A program made the translations under genes and the position numbers. This document shows positions 11,228-19,224 of a stretch of DNA of 64,000 nucleotides, in pieces (the first letter of the stretch is position 1; each line of letters begins with the position of its first letter). This stretch comes from Salinispora pacifica CNR114. Lineage in GTDB: Bacteria > Actinomycetota > Actinomycetes > Mycobacteriales > Micromonosporaceae. The notes under the pieces are model-generated. The model did no database searches. It was not told the origin of the DNA and saw only the letters and a program-made list of their open reading frames with translations. The DNA is taken from NCBI RefSeq assembly GCF_000514775.1, contig NZ_AZWO01000015.1, forward strand, positions 75,928 through 139,927, in the 5' to 3' direction.

Positions 11228-12777
11228 GCGAGCTGAAGCTTCCGTCGATCGACTACGCGGCGCTCGCGCCGACGCTCATCTTGTTGGGCGCCGCTCTGGT
11301 CGGTGTCCTGGTCGAGGCATTCGTGCCGCGCCGGCTGCGGCACGTGGTGCAACTCGCGGTAGCGCTGCTGGCGGTGCTGGGTGCGCTGACCATGGTGGTG
11401 TTGAACGCCAATGATCGTCTGATCACCATCGGTGGGGCGATCGCCATCGACGGGCCGGCGCTCTTCCTGCAGGGCGCGATCCTGGTGTTGGCCGCGATGG
11501 CGTTGCTGCTCATTGGTGAGCGTACGGTCGAGCGCGGCGGTGCGTTCGTGGCGCAGGCGGCGGTGACCGCCGAGTCGGCGGACGACCGTCGGCAGGCCGA
11601 AGGGGCGCCGGGCGCGACCGAGGTGTACCCGCTGACCAGCTTCGCGGTCGGCGGCATGCTGATCTTCGTGGCGGCGAACGACCTGCTGACCATGTTCATC
11701 GCGCTCGAGGTCTTCTCCCTGCCGCTCTACCTGCTCTGCGCCCTGGCTCGCCGCCGGCGGCTGCTGAGCCAGGAGGCGGCGATGAAGTACTTCCTGCTCG
11801 GCGCATACGCCTCGGCCTTCTTCCTCTTCGGCGTCGCGTTGGTGTACGGCTTCACCGCCGGCACCCCGGGTCGGGCGGCGGGGGTCGACTTCGCCACCAT
11901 CCACGCCGCGGTCGGGGAGAGTTCGTCCAGCTCGGTACTGCTCTTCGGCGGTATGGCGCTGATCGCGATCGGCCTGCTGTTCAAGGCCGGCGCCGCGCCG
12001 TTCCACGTCTGGACGCCGGATGTCTACCAGGGGGCGCCCACCCCGATTACCGGCTTCATGGCCGCCTGCACGAAGGTCGCCGCGTTCGGCGCCCTGCTGC
12101 GGGTCTTCCACGTCGCTTTCGAGGGAGCCCGCTGGGACTTCACCCCGGTCCTCGGCGTGGTGGCGGTGCTGACCATGCTCGTCGGGGCGGTGCTGGCGGT
12201 CACCCAGACCGACATCAAGCGGCTGCTCGCGTACTCCTCGATCGCCAATGCCGGGTACCTGCTGGTCGGGGTGCTCGCGCCGACCAGCGACGGGGTCTCC
12301 GGGACGATGTTCTACCTGGTCGCCTACGGCTTCTCGGTGTTGGCGGCGTTCGCCGTGGTCACCCTGGTCCGGGACGCCGATGGTGAGGCCACCCACCTGT
12401 CCCGCTGGGCGGGTCTGGGCCAGCGGTCGCCCTTCTACGCCGGGCTGTTCACCTTCATCCTGCTCGCCTTCGCCGGTATCCCACTGACCAGTGGCTTCAC
12501 GAGCAAGTTCGCGGTCTTCAGCGCCGCGTTCGACGGCGGTCAGGGCTGGTTGGTGATCGCCGGTGTGCTCACCAGCATGGTGCTCGCCTTCCCGTACCTG
12601 CGGGTGGTCGTGCTGATGTGGCTCTCCGAGCCCGGTGAGTCCACTCCCGCCGTCGTCATGCCGGGCTGGCTGACCTCGGCCGCGCTGACCATCGGTGTGG
12701 TCGCCACCCTGGTGCTCGGCGTCTTTCCGCAGCCGCTGCTCGATCTCGCCGCCGGAGCCGCAGAGTTCGTGCGGTGA
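11224..12777 (+). CDS. nuoN: NADH-quinone oxidoreductase subunit N
   Basis: This is the third antiporter-like subunit (517 residues) and the last gene of the operon. ALEVFSLPLYLLCAL and KAGAAPFHVWTPDVYQGAP mark the conserved glutamate and lysine channel residues. A polar insertion of roughly 30 residues (ESADDRRQAEGAPGATE) lies between early helices. The GTG start is translationally coupled to nuoM. A strong hairpin begins 10 bases after the stop. Confidence 0.96.
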   Translation: MSELKLPSIDYAALAPTLILLGAALVGVLVEAFVPRRLRHVVQLAVALLAVLGALTMVVLNANDRLITIGGAIAIDGPALFLQGAILVLAAMALLLIGERTVERGGAFVAQAAVTAESADDRRQAEGAPGATEVYPLTSFAVGGMLIFVAANDLLTMFIALEVFSLPLYLLCALARRRRLLSQEAAMKYFLLGAYASAFFLFGVALVYGFTAGTPGRAAGVDFATIHAAVGESSSSSVLLFGGMALIAIGLLFKAGAAPFHVWTPDVYQGAPTPITGFMAACTKVAAFGALLRVFHVAFEGARWDFTPVLGVVAVLTMLVGAVLAVTQTDIKRLLAYSSIANAGYLLVGVLAPTSDGVSGTMFYLVAYGFSVLAAFAVVTLVRDADGEATHLSRWAGLGQRSPFYAGLFTFILLAFAGIPLTSGFTSKFAVFSAAFDGGQGWLVIAGVLTSMVLAFPYLRVVVLMWLSEPGESTPAVVMPGWLTSAALTIGVVATLVLGVFPQPLLDLAAGAAEFVR

Positions 12778-12787
12778 CACCGACAAT

Positions 12788-12822
12788 CCGGGGCCGGCAC
12801 GTGACCCCCGTGCCGGCCCCGG
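12788..12822 (+). terminator. Terminator of the nuo operon
   Basis: A perfect 13-bp stem pairs 12788-12800 with 12810-12822 (left arm CCGGGGCCGGCAC) around a 9-base loop. It begins 10 bases after the nuoN stop. There is no long T-run, as usual for GC-rich actinomycete terminators. Confidence 0.85.
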
Positions 12823-12918
12823 GGCTGTTCTCGGAGGTCATGGACACATTCGTGGGCGCCCTTTGGGCTATCCCCGCCCCGGGGTCGACGGTACTGGTGT
12901 GGCATGGTGGGAGGCGTG

Positions 12919-13989
12919 GTGAATCCGGCTGACAAGCTTTCGGGTGCCACCGGCGTGGGCAGTCATTCCGGCCGGGGCGGCGTGGGTCAGTTGGGTGCCG
13001 TCGGGCTGCATCCGGCTGACGCGGGGCTCCCGGAGTCGGCGCTTCAGGTGCTGGCGGGGGTCGAGGCCGCGCTGCGGGCCGACGTCGTCAGCGCCGACCC
13101 GTTCGTCACTGAGGCCGCCCGGCACCTCCTCGACGCCGGTGGCAAGCGGTTCCGCCCGTTGCTGGTGGCGCTCGGCGCCCAGTTCGGGGATCCGACTCGG
13201 GCACAGGTGGTGCCGGCCGCCGTGGTGGTGGAGCTCACCCACCTGGCGACGCTCTACCACGACGATGTCATGGACGAGGCGCCGGTACGTCGGGGGGCCC
13301 CGAGCGCCAATTCGCGGTGGACGAACTCGGTGGCCATTCTGGTCGGTGACTATCTCTTCGCCCGCGCGGCGGATATCTCCGCCGATCTGGGCACCGAGGC
13401 TGTCCGGCTGCAGGCGCGGACCTTCGCCCGGTTGGTGCACGGCCAGATCGCGGAGACCGTGGGGCCGCGTCCCGGGGTGGACCCGGTGGCGCACCACCTG
13501 CACGTGATCGCCGAGAAGACCGGCTCGTTGATCGCTACCGCGGCCCGGTTCGGTGGGATGTTCAGCGGGGCCAGCCCGACGCACACCGAGGCGCTGGCTG
13601 GCTACGGTGAGACCATCGGGGTCGCCTTCCAGCTCTCGGACGACCTGTTGGACATCTCCAGCGAGGCGGAGCGCTCCGGCAAGACGCCCGGGACCGATCT
13701 CCGCGAGGGTGTCCCCACCCTGCCGGTGCTGTATGCCCTTGCTTTGGACGATGCTGACGCCGCGTCGGTGCGGCTCCGGGAAATCCTGGCGGTCGGTCCG
13801 CTGACCGATGATGAGCTACACGCCGAGGCGCTCGGCCTGCTCCGGGAGAGCCCCGCGTTGAAGCGGGCCCGGGAGACGGTGCGGAGCCGTGCCGAGAAGG
13901 CGCGCGCGCAGCTCGCGCCGCTGCCGCCGGGCCCGGCCCGGCAGGCGCTCGAATCCCTCTGCGACCAGATCGCGGACCGGACCAGCTGA
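12919..13989 (+). CDS. Polyprenyl diphosphate synthase (trans-isoprenyl)
   Basis: This enzyme extends allylic diphosphates with isopentenyl diphosphate, and its place after nuo suggests it makes the menaquinone side chain. The two Asp-rich motifs are LYHDDVMDEA (FARM) and FQLSDDLLD (SARM), with GGKRFRP upstream for diphosphate binding. I choose GTG 12919 because GGGAGG sits just before it. ATG 12904 and GTG 12916 are in-frame alternatives adding 1-5 residues. The first 45 residues are Gly-rich and unconserved in style. Product chain length cannot be read with confidence. Confidence 0.9.
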   Translation: MNPADKLSGATGVGSHSGRGGVGQLGAVGLHPADAGLPESALQVLAGVEAALRADVVSADPFVTEAARHLLDAGGKRFRPLLVALGAQFGDPTRAQVVPAAVVVELTHLATLYHDDVMDEAPVRRGAPSANSRWTNSVAILVGDYLFARAADISADLGTEAVRLQARTFARLVHGQIAETVGPRPGVDPVAHHLHVIAEKTGSLIATAARFGGMFSGASPTHTEALAGYGETIGVAFQLSDDLLDISSEAERSGKTPGTDLREGVPTLPVLYALALDDADAASVRLREILAVGPLTDDELHAEALGLLRESPALKRARETVRSRAEKARAQLAPLPPGPARQALESLCDQIADRTS

Positions 13990-14263
13990 CGCATCTCTCG
14001 GTGACCAGATCGCGGGCTGGCTGCTGGATCCCTCGGTCTGGCTGTCGCATCTCCCGGACCGGCTGACGCAGCTACCGAACCGGCGGTGGTGTCTCCGGCA
14101 GCGGACATCACGGTTGCGCGGTATCCCGGGGTACCTCCGCGTCACCATAACGTGATCAAGTCATCACTGGCAGTGGATGATGATTTGGTGCTCTCTACCC
14201 GAACAGGCGTTTCCTACCGGTCCCAAATTTCATATGGTGTAAGCCCCGGCTGCGGAGGTGGTT

Positions 14264-15046
14264 GTGCGTGACCCCCTGGCGGAGCCTTCGGACCTCATCC
14301 GAAGCGTGTCCCGCGCGCTACGAGTGCTCGAGTCAGTCGGTCGTGCCCCGAAAGGGCTGACTGTCAAACAGATCGCGCGACGGTGCGAGCTGACCGTGGC
14401 GACCACGTACCACCTCGTCCGCACCCTGGCGTACGAGGGCTACGTGATCCGGCGCGAGGACGGCACGTACATCGTGGGCCTGGAGATAGCCGATCGCTAC
14501 CGTGAGCTGGTCAGCGCCTTCCGCGGACCGCCGACGGTCGGGGAGTATCTGCGCCGGGCCGTCCTCGACACCGGCTACAGCCACTTTCTGGGCCGGTTCG
14601 TCGGGGGCCAGGTCGCCATCACGGCCGCCACCGAAGGCCCACGCTCCCCCTACCTGGAGGACCTGGTTCCCGGCTTCGACGAGGGGGCGCACGCCACCGC
14701 ACTCGGTAAGGCACTGCTCGCGACCCTCACCACCGAACAGCGGCTGCGCTACCTGCGGGAAAACGGCATGCGCCCGTTCACCACCGGGACGCTGACCACC
14801 GCTGAGGCGTTCGAGGCCGACCTCGCGGCTGGCGAGCGGCGGGGGATGCAGCTGGAGCTGGGGCAGTACCGGCCGGGGGTGGCCTGCGCGGCGGTGATGG
14901 TGAGCGCTGACAAGGATGTGGAGCGCCGGATGGCGCTCGCCTGTGCCCTGCCGGCCGGCGAGATGATGGCCTCCGCCCGGGTCGTTCGGGCGAAGCTGCT
15001 CGCCACCGCCCGGAGCATCGCCGACTGCCTCGTCGACGACACCTGA
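14264..15046 (+). CDS. IclR-family transcriptional regulator
   Basis: This is a DNA-binding regulator of about 260 residues. An N-terminal winged helix-turn-helix (LTVKQIARRCELTVATTYHLV) is followed by an IclR effector domain containing EGPRSPYLEDLVPGF and HATALGKALLA. GTG 14264 is preferred over GTG 14258 because GGAGG (14254-14258) then lies 5 bases upstream. The target genes and ligand are not evident, since its neighbours do not form a catabolic operon. The 274 bases upstream hold an imperfect dyad near 14160-14185 that could be an autoregulatory site. Confidence 0.88.
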   Translation: MRDPLAEPSDLIRSVSRALRVLESVGRAPKGLTVKQIARRCELTVATTYHLVRTLAYEGYVIRREDGTYIVGLEIADRYRELVSAFRGPPTVGEYLRRAVLDTGYSHFLGRFVGGQVAITAATEGPRSPYLEDLVPGFDEGAHATALGKALLATLTTEQRLRYLRENGMRPFTTGTLTTAEAFEADLAAGERRGMQLELGQYRPGVACAAVMVSADKDVERRMALACALPAGEMMASARVVRAKLLATARSIADCLVDDT

Positions 15047-15079
15047 CCGGATGCGAGGTGCGGGCCCGGTGCAACGGGG

Positions 15080-15113
15080 AACGGGCCCTCACCCACGCTG
15101 GGGAGGGCCCGTT
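15080..15113. terminator. Bidirectional terminator between convergent iclR-type gene and phoX
   Basis: A perfect 11-bp stem (AACGGGCCCTC at 15080-15090, its complement at 15103-15113) lies between two converging genes and can serve both strands. Confidence 0.85.
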
Positions 15114-15145
15114 CGCGCCCGGAGGGGCCGAGGGGAGCTGGGCGG

Positions 15146-17260
15146 TCAGCTACCGATCGGGCCGCCGTCCAGGCGCCAGGTGACCACCACGCCCGGCTTG
15201 GCGTAGTCGCCGTCCGGCCAGGTGGAGGCAGGGTTCTCGATCGAGGCGCCGGAGATCTCCCCCGGGTGCTGCACGGCCACGAAGACCGAGCGGTTGTCGC
15301 CGGTGATGAACGGGCCGCAGGTCTCCGCGCCGATGGGTACGGTGAGGAACTGCTTCAGGTGGCCGCGCTCCGGGCCTTCGATCGGCGTGGCGAAGAGGCC
15401 GTCATTGCTGCCCAGCGCGTTGCCGTCGGTGGAGATCCAGAGGTTGCCGGTGGCATCGAAGGCGAGGTTGTCCGGGCAGGAGATCGGCGAGACCTTCGTC
15501 TTGTCGTACCCGGCGAAGTAGGTCGAGGAGTCCGCCGGGTCGCCGGCGACGATCGGCAGCGACCAGGTGAACGTGTCAGCGGAGTTGTTCCCGCGCTTCT
15601 CGACCAGCTCCAGCACGTGGCCGTGGCGGTTGGCGTTACGCGGGTTCGCCTCGTCCGCTTTCGGGTTGCTGTCAACCCCACGCCGGGAGTTGTTGGTGAG
15701 CGCCACATACACCTTGCCGGTGTGCAGGCTCGCCTCGACATCCTCGGGCCGGTCCATCTTGGTCGCGCCGACCTGGTCCGCGGCGAGCCGGGTGAAGGTG
15801 AGCACCTCGGCGGCGGTCATGCCCTCGACGTACGAGCGGTTGCCACTGACCAGCTTGATCCACCGACCACCGCCGTTGAACGCACCGTCGCTGGGTAGCT
15901 CACCGGAGCCGTCGATCTCGTTGGCGCTGGTGTAGTCCAGCTTGGCGACGTAGAGGGCGCCCGACTCCAGCAGGGTCAGGTTGTGCTCCCGGTCACGCCA
16001 GGAGCTGCCCTTCTTGAACTTCTTCTCCGACACGAACTTGTAGAGGTAGTCGAACCGCTCGTCGTCGCCCATGTACGCGACCACGTGTCCGCTCTTCGCC
16101 ACGATGACGTTCGCGCCCTCGTGCTTGAACCGGCCCAGCGCGGTGTGCTTGCGCGGCCGGCTCTCCGGGTCGTACGGGTCGATCTCGACAACCCAGCCGA
16201 ACCGGTGCGCCTCGTGCGGGTGCTGGGTCAGGTCGAAGCGCTCGTCGGCGCGGTCCCACTTCCGGTTCCCGCTCGGGTAGCGGTCGGTGATGTTGACGCC
16301 GTAACGGGCCAGCTTCGGCTTCAGCTCCTCCGGGGCGCCGTCGCCGCCGATGAAGTACTGGTTGAAGTTCTCCTCGCCGGAGAGCACCGTACCCCAGGGG
16401 GTTACCCCGCCGGCGCAGTTGTTCAACGTGCCGATGGCCGTGCGCCCCTTCGGGTCAGCCGCGGTCTTGAGCCACTCCGAGCCGGCGGCCGGGCCGGTCA
16501 ACTCGAACTTCGTCTTCGAGGCGGTCACCCGGCGGTTGTACGGCCGCTTGCCGGACCTGACCGGGCGCCACTCGCCGGTGCTCTGGACTCGCTCCAGCTC
16601 CACCACGGACATGCCGTGCGCGGCCATCGCGACCTTCAGCTGCTCGACGCTGAGCGAGTCCACGTCGGTGAAGCCGGGGAACATCAGGTTCTCGTCGGTG
16701 TACTCGTGGTTGACCACGAGCAGCGCGTTCTTCCGGCCCAGCGGCAGCACGCCGACGAAGTCGTTGTTGTAGCCGAACTGCTGGGCCTGTGCCCTGGCCG
16801 TCTGCTTGTGCAGGTTGAACGGGGGTGCGCCCGGCACCACCTCGTCGCCCCAGCGGATGACCACCGAGTGGTCGTAGCCGTTCGGGACGATGAAGCTGTC
16901 CAGGGTGTTCGGTGGGACCGGCTTGAAGGTCAGCTTTCCGTTGCCGACGCCACCGGCCGGGGCGGCGAACTCGGTCGCCTCCGGCGTCACCGGAGCGGAG
17001 GTGGCGGCGGAGGCGGCACCGCTGCCAGCGAGCGCCCCGGCGCCGCCGAAGCCCAGGACCAGCGCACCGACAGTACCGGCGCGGACCACGCCGCGGCGGG
17101 AGACCTCGGCGTCCACCAGGTCGCCGAAGTAGGTGTTGTCCGAGGTGTTGGGGACCGGGTGGTCACAGGCGTTACCACACCGGTAGAGACAGGTCATGGC
17201 ATCACGACTGCCGTGGCGGATGGAGCCGAGCAGCGGGAGCAGCCGAGGGCGGTCGCTCAT
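15146..17260 (-). CDS. phoX: PhoX-type alkaline phosphatase (DUF839), Tat-exported
   Basis: This is an exported phosphatase of the PhoX family, which uses Fe3+/Ca2+ to release phosphate from organic esters. The start at 17260 gives 704 residues. An N-terminal conserved stretch (CLYRCGNACDHPVPNTSDN) precedes a twin-arginine signal, SRRGVVRAG at residues 54-62, and a hydrophobic Ala/Gly segment. The iron-ligand motif NNCAGG (Cys near 282) and GEENFNQYF match known PhoX active sites. The open frame extends upstream past 17260, but those residues are not family-like. A PHO box lies upstream at 17359-17380, consistent with PhoP control under phosphate starvation. Confidence 0.92.
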   Translation of the reverse strand: MSDRPRLLPLLGSIRHGSRDAMTCLYRCGNACDHPVPNTSDNTYFGDLVDAEVSRRGVVRAGTVGALVLGFGGAGALAGSGAASAATSAPVTPEATEFAAPAGGVGNGKLTFKPVPPNTLDSFIVPNGYDHSVVIRWGDEVVPGAPPFNLHKQTARAQAQQFGYNNDFVGVLPLGRKNALLVVNHEYTDENLMFPGFTDVDSLSVEQLKVAMAAHGMSVVELERVQSTGEWRPVRSGKRPYNRRVTASKTKFELTGPAAGSEWLKTAADPKGRTAIGTLNNCAGGVTPWGTVLSGEENFNQYFIGGDGAPEELKPKLARYGVNITDRYPSGNRKWDRADERFDLTQHPHEAHRFGWVVEIDPYDPESRPRKHTALGRFKHEGANVIVAKSGHVVAYMGDDERFDYLYKFVSEKKFKKGSSWRDREHNLTLLESGALYVAKLDYTSANEIDGSGELPSDGAFNGGGRWIKLVSGNRSYVEGMTAAEVLTFTRLAADQVGATKMDRPEDVEASLHTGKVYVALTNNSRRGVDSNPKADEANPRNANRHGHVLELVEKRGNNSADTFTWSLPIVAGDPADSSTYFAGYDKTKVSPISCPDNLAFDATGNLWISTDGNALGSNDGLFATPIEGPERGHLKQFLTVPIGAETCGPFITGDNRSVFVAVQHPGEISGASIENPASTWPDGDYAKPGVVVTWRLDGGPIGS

Positions 17261-17358
17261 GTGGAGGGGCCTCCTGGTTTCGATGGCGCACGCCGAGGTC
17301 AGCGGATGGCATGCGTACCCGCCGGAGGCTAGGAGGAGACAATTACCGCCAGTGTGCA

Positions 17359-17380
17359 GCTGTGTGAACCGAAGCTGAAC
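17359..17380 (-). promoter_or_regulatory. PHO box (PhoP site) upstream of phoX
   Basis: On the minus strand two 11-base direct repeat units stand in tandem: GTTCAGCTTCG (17380-17370) and GTTCACACAGC (17369-17359). Both begin GTTCA, as in the GTTCACC-type repeat units bound by Streptomyces PhoP. The site is about 100 bases upstream of the phoX start, a fitting distance for activation. It lies between phoX and the divergent monooxygenase. Confidence 0.75.
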
Positions 17381-17513
17381 TCCCGCGGTTGGACGACTGG
17401 CCCTCGTCCTCGGGAGTCCCAGGATACCGGCGACACCGTGCATTTCGGTGCGCGCGGCGCAGTACCCACTGATTCGATTGTCCGGCACCGCCGATACTCG
17501 TAGCGTGTTCCGG

Positions 17514-18551
17514 GTGACAACTGCTCTCATCATCGGGGGTGGCATCGCGGGCACCGCCACCGCCATCGCACTGCGGACCGTCGGTATCAGCTCCGTCATC
17601 TACGAGGCGTATCCGAGCGGGGGTGCGGACGCTGGCGCCTTCCTCACCGTCATGCACAACGGTATGGCTGCACTTCAGGAGATTGAAGCCGGCCGGGCGG
17701 TGATCGACGGGTCCTATCCGGCGAGAGGTGTGTCGCTCTTCGACGCCGGCGGGGGCCTGCTGGAACAACGGTCAATTGATCCACCCGGACGAACGCTCAC
17801 CCGAGCGACGCTCTACCGGGTGCTGCAGGCGGAGGCGGTTCGCCGTGGAGTTCGCATCGACCGTGGTCGCCGGCTCGTCAGTGCCACGGTCGAAGCTGGC
17901 GGCGTCCGGGCTTCCCTCGCCGACGGGAGTGTCGTCCGGGGCGACCTCCTCGTTGGTGCGGACGGGCTCCATTCAGTGGTCCGTCGCCTCATCGACCCCG
18001 ACGCGCCGGGTCCACGCCACACCGGCCAGCACGTGGTCTACGGGTACGCAGCGGGAGATCGGGTCCACACCGTGCCCGACACCTACCACATGGTGTTTGG
18101 CAGCCGGGCCTTCTTCGGGTACACGACACCGGCGGACAGATGTACCTGGTGGTTTGCCCGGCTCCCCGCCACCGAGTCGCCACCACGGATCCGGCCTGAG
18201 GACTGGCGGCACCGCGTACTGGACGCGTTTCGGGACGACTCCGGACCGGCAGCGGAGATCGTCGCGGCGACCGGTGAGGACATCGTGGGTAGTGCGTCAT
18301 ACGACATCCCCACCACACCGAAGTGGCACAACGGATCGATGGTGTTGGCTGGTGATGCCGCGCATGCGGCATCACCAGCCGCCGCCCAGGGCGCCTCGAT
18401 GGCGCTGGAGGACGCCGTCACGCTGGCGCGCTGCCTGGCAGCGCATGGTGACCTGCGGAACGCCTTCGACGCCTACGAGTCGCTACGCCGGGAACCGACC
18501 GAGGAGACGGTCGCCGCGAGTGCCCAGCTGGCTAGTCGCGGTCGAAGATAG
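17514..18551 (+). CDS. Class A FAD-dependent monooxygenase
   Basis: This is a UbiH/PHBH-type flavoprotein of 345 residues that would hydroxylate an unidentified small aromatic substrate with NAD(P)H and O2. The N-terminal dinucleotide fold IIGGGIAGTATAIAL, the DG motif region (LLVGADGLHSVVRRL) and the second FAD motif GDAAHAASPAAAQGASMALED are clear. The start is GTG 17514 or GTG 17505; in-frame codons further upstream do not encode a sensible N-terminus. The last 20 bases overlap the convergent gene at 18532. It stands alone, so its pathway is unknown. Confidence 0.85.
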   Translation: MTTALIIGGGIAGTATAIALRTVGISSVIYEAYPSGGADAGAFLTVMHNGMAALQEIEAGRAVIDGSYPARGVSLFDAGGGLLEQRSIDPPGRTLTRATLYRVLQAEAVRRGVRIDRGRRLVSATVEAGGVRASLADGSVVRGDLLVGADGLHSVVRRLIDPDAPGPRHTGQHVVYGYAAGDRVHTVPDTYHMVFGSRAFFGYTTPADRCTWWFARLPATESPPRIRPEDWRHRVLDAFRDDSGPAAEIVAATGEDIVGSASYDIPTTPKWHNGSMVLAGDAAHAASPAAAQGASMALEDAVTLARCLAAHGDLRNAFDAYESLRREPTEETVAASAQLASRGRR

Positions 18552-18918
18552 CTCCGAGTAGCCAGGTGACCACCCCGACGAAGAGCGCGCCGAGGACGGC
18601 GGCCGGCCAGAATCCGTCTACCTGGAAGGGTAGGCCGGCCTCGCCGGCGATCCAGCTGGTCAGCAGGAACAGCAGGCCGTTGACGACCAGTGCGATCAGA
18701 CCGAGGGTGAGGAGGTAGAAGCCGCAGCCCACGGTTCTGATGATCGGCTGGAGCACCGCGTTGACGACGCCGAAGATCGCGGCGACGAGGATCAACGTGG
18801 TGACCGTCTCAGTGGCCGATTCCGCATCTAGTGTGATGCCCGGGATCAGGAGTGTGGCCAGCCAGAAGGCAACCGCGGTGGTGCCCAACCGGATCAAGAG
18901 CCCTTTCAGGAAACCCAT
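18532..18918 (-). CDS. Phage holin family 4 / YvlD-like small membrane protein
   Basis: This protein of about 128 residues has four hydrophobic helices, spaced like the YvlD-type membrane proteins grouped with phage holin family 4 (helices around residues 10-30, 40-60, 65-90 and 100-122). ATG 18918 gives the typical MGFLKGLLIRLG beginning; an in-frame GTG at 18936 would add six residues. No ribosome site is strong. Function is unknown; such genes are chromosomal in many actinomycetes and need not be phage-derived. It overlaps the convergent monooxygenase by 20 bases. Confidence 0.75.
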   Translation of the reverse strand: MGFLKGLLIRLGTTAVAFWLATLLIPGITLDAESATETVTTLILVAAIFGVVNAVLQPIIRTVGCGFYLLTLGLIALVVNGLLFLLTSWIAGEAGLPFQVDGFWPAAVLGALFVGVVTWLLGAIFDRD

Positions 18919-19224
18919 GGCGGAGAATGCTGCCACGGACCGTTCTTTCAGGGAAGGCTCGGGTCCTGTTCGCCGTGGAGACCCGGCCTGGAGCCGGCCG
19001 GTCTGGGGCTCCCTCGCCTCCCGCGCGAGCGTCGCGAGTAGGGCGCCGAAGAAGCGGCGAGCGGGGTGCGACAGGTTCCATTGCGTCGATTGACTCCGTA
19101 TCGTATCTGCCCTGGAGCGAGGGGTTATCGCCCGCCGCGATTCGGTACGGTCACGCCGTCATGATCTTGTGGCACCTTGTAGGTTGTACCCGATACGGGT
19201 GTGTAACGCCGGGAGGAGCTGGCC
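18919..19224. other. Divergent intergenic region with a small palindrome
   Basis: There is no convincing gene in these 306 bases. The strongest structure is the 13-bp palindrome ACCCG-ATA-CGGGT at 19188-19200, shortly before the ribosome site GGGAGGAG (19211-19218) of the SseB-type gene. It is a possible operator or start-proximal control element for that gene. Confidence 0.4.

Noticed and set aside
13963..14015. 13-bp repeat GACCAGATCGCGG around the polyprenyl synthase stop
   Set aside because: Two copies 40 bases apart with diverged flanks; too short and imperfect to call a duplication or regulatory element.
15983..17332. 449-residue frame on the plus strand across phoX
   Set aside because: It is an antisense shadow of phoX: composition Arg/Val/Glu-rich, no motif, and phoX has a signal, metal site and PHO box.
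18532..18918. Prophage marker
   Set aside because: The holin-family name comes from a membrane-protein family; no other phage gene is nearby, and such genes are normal chromosomal loci.
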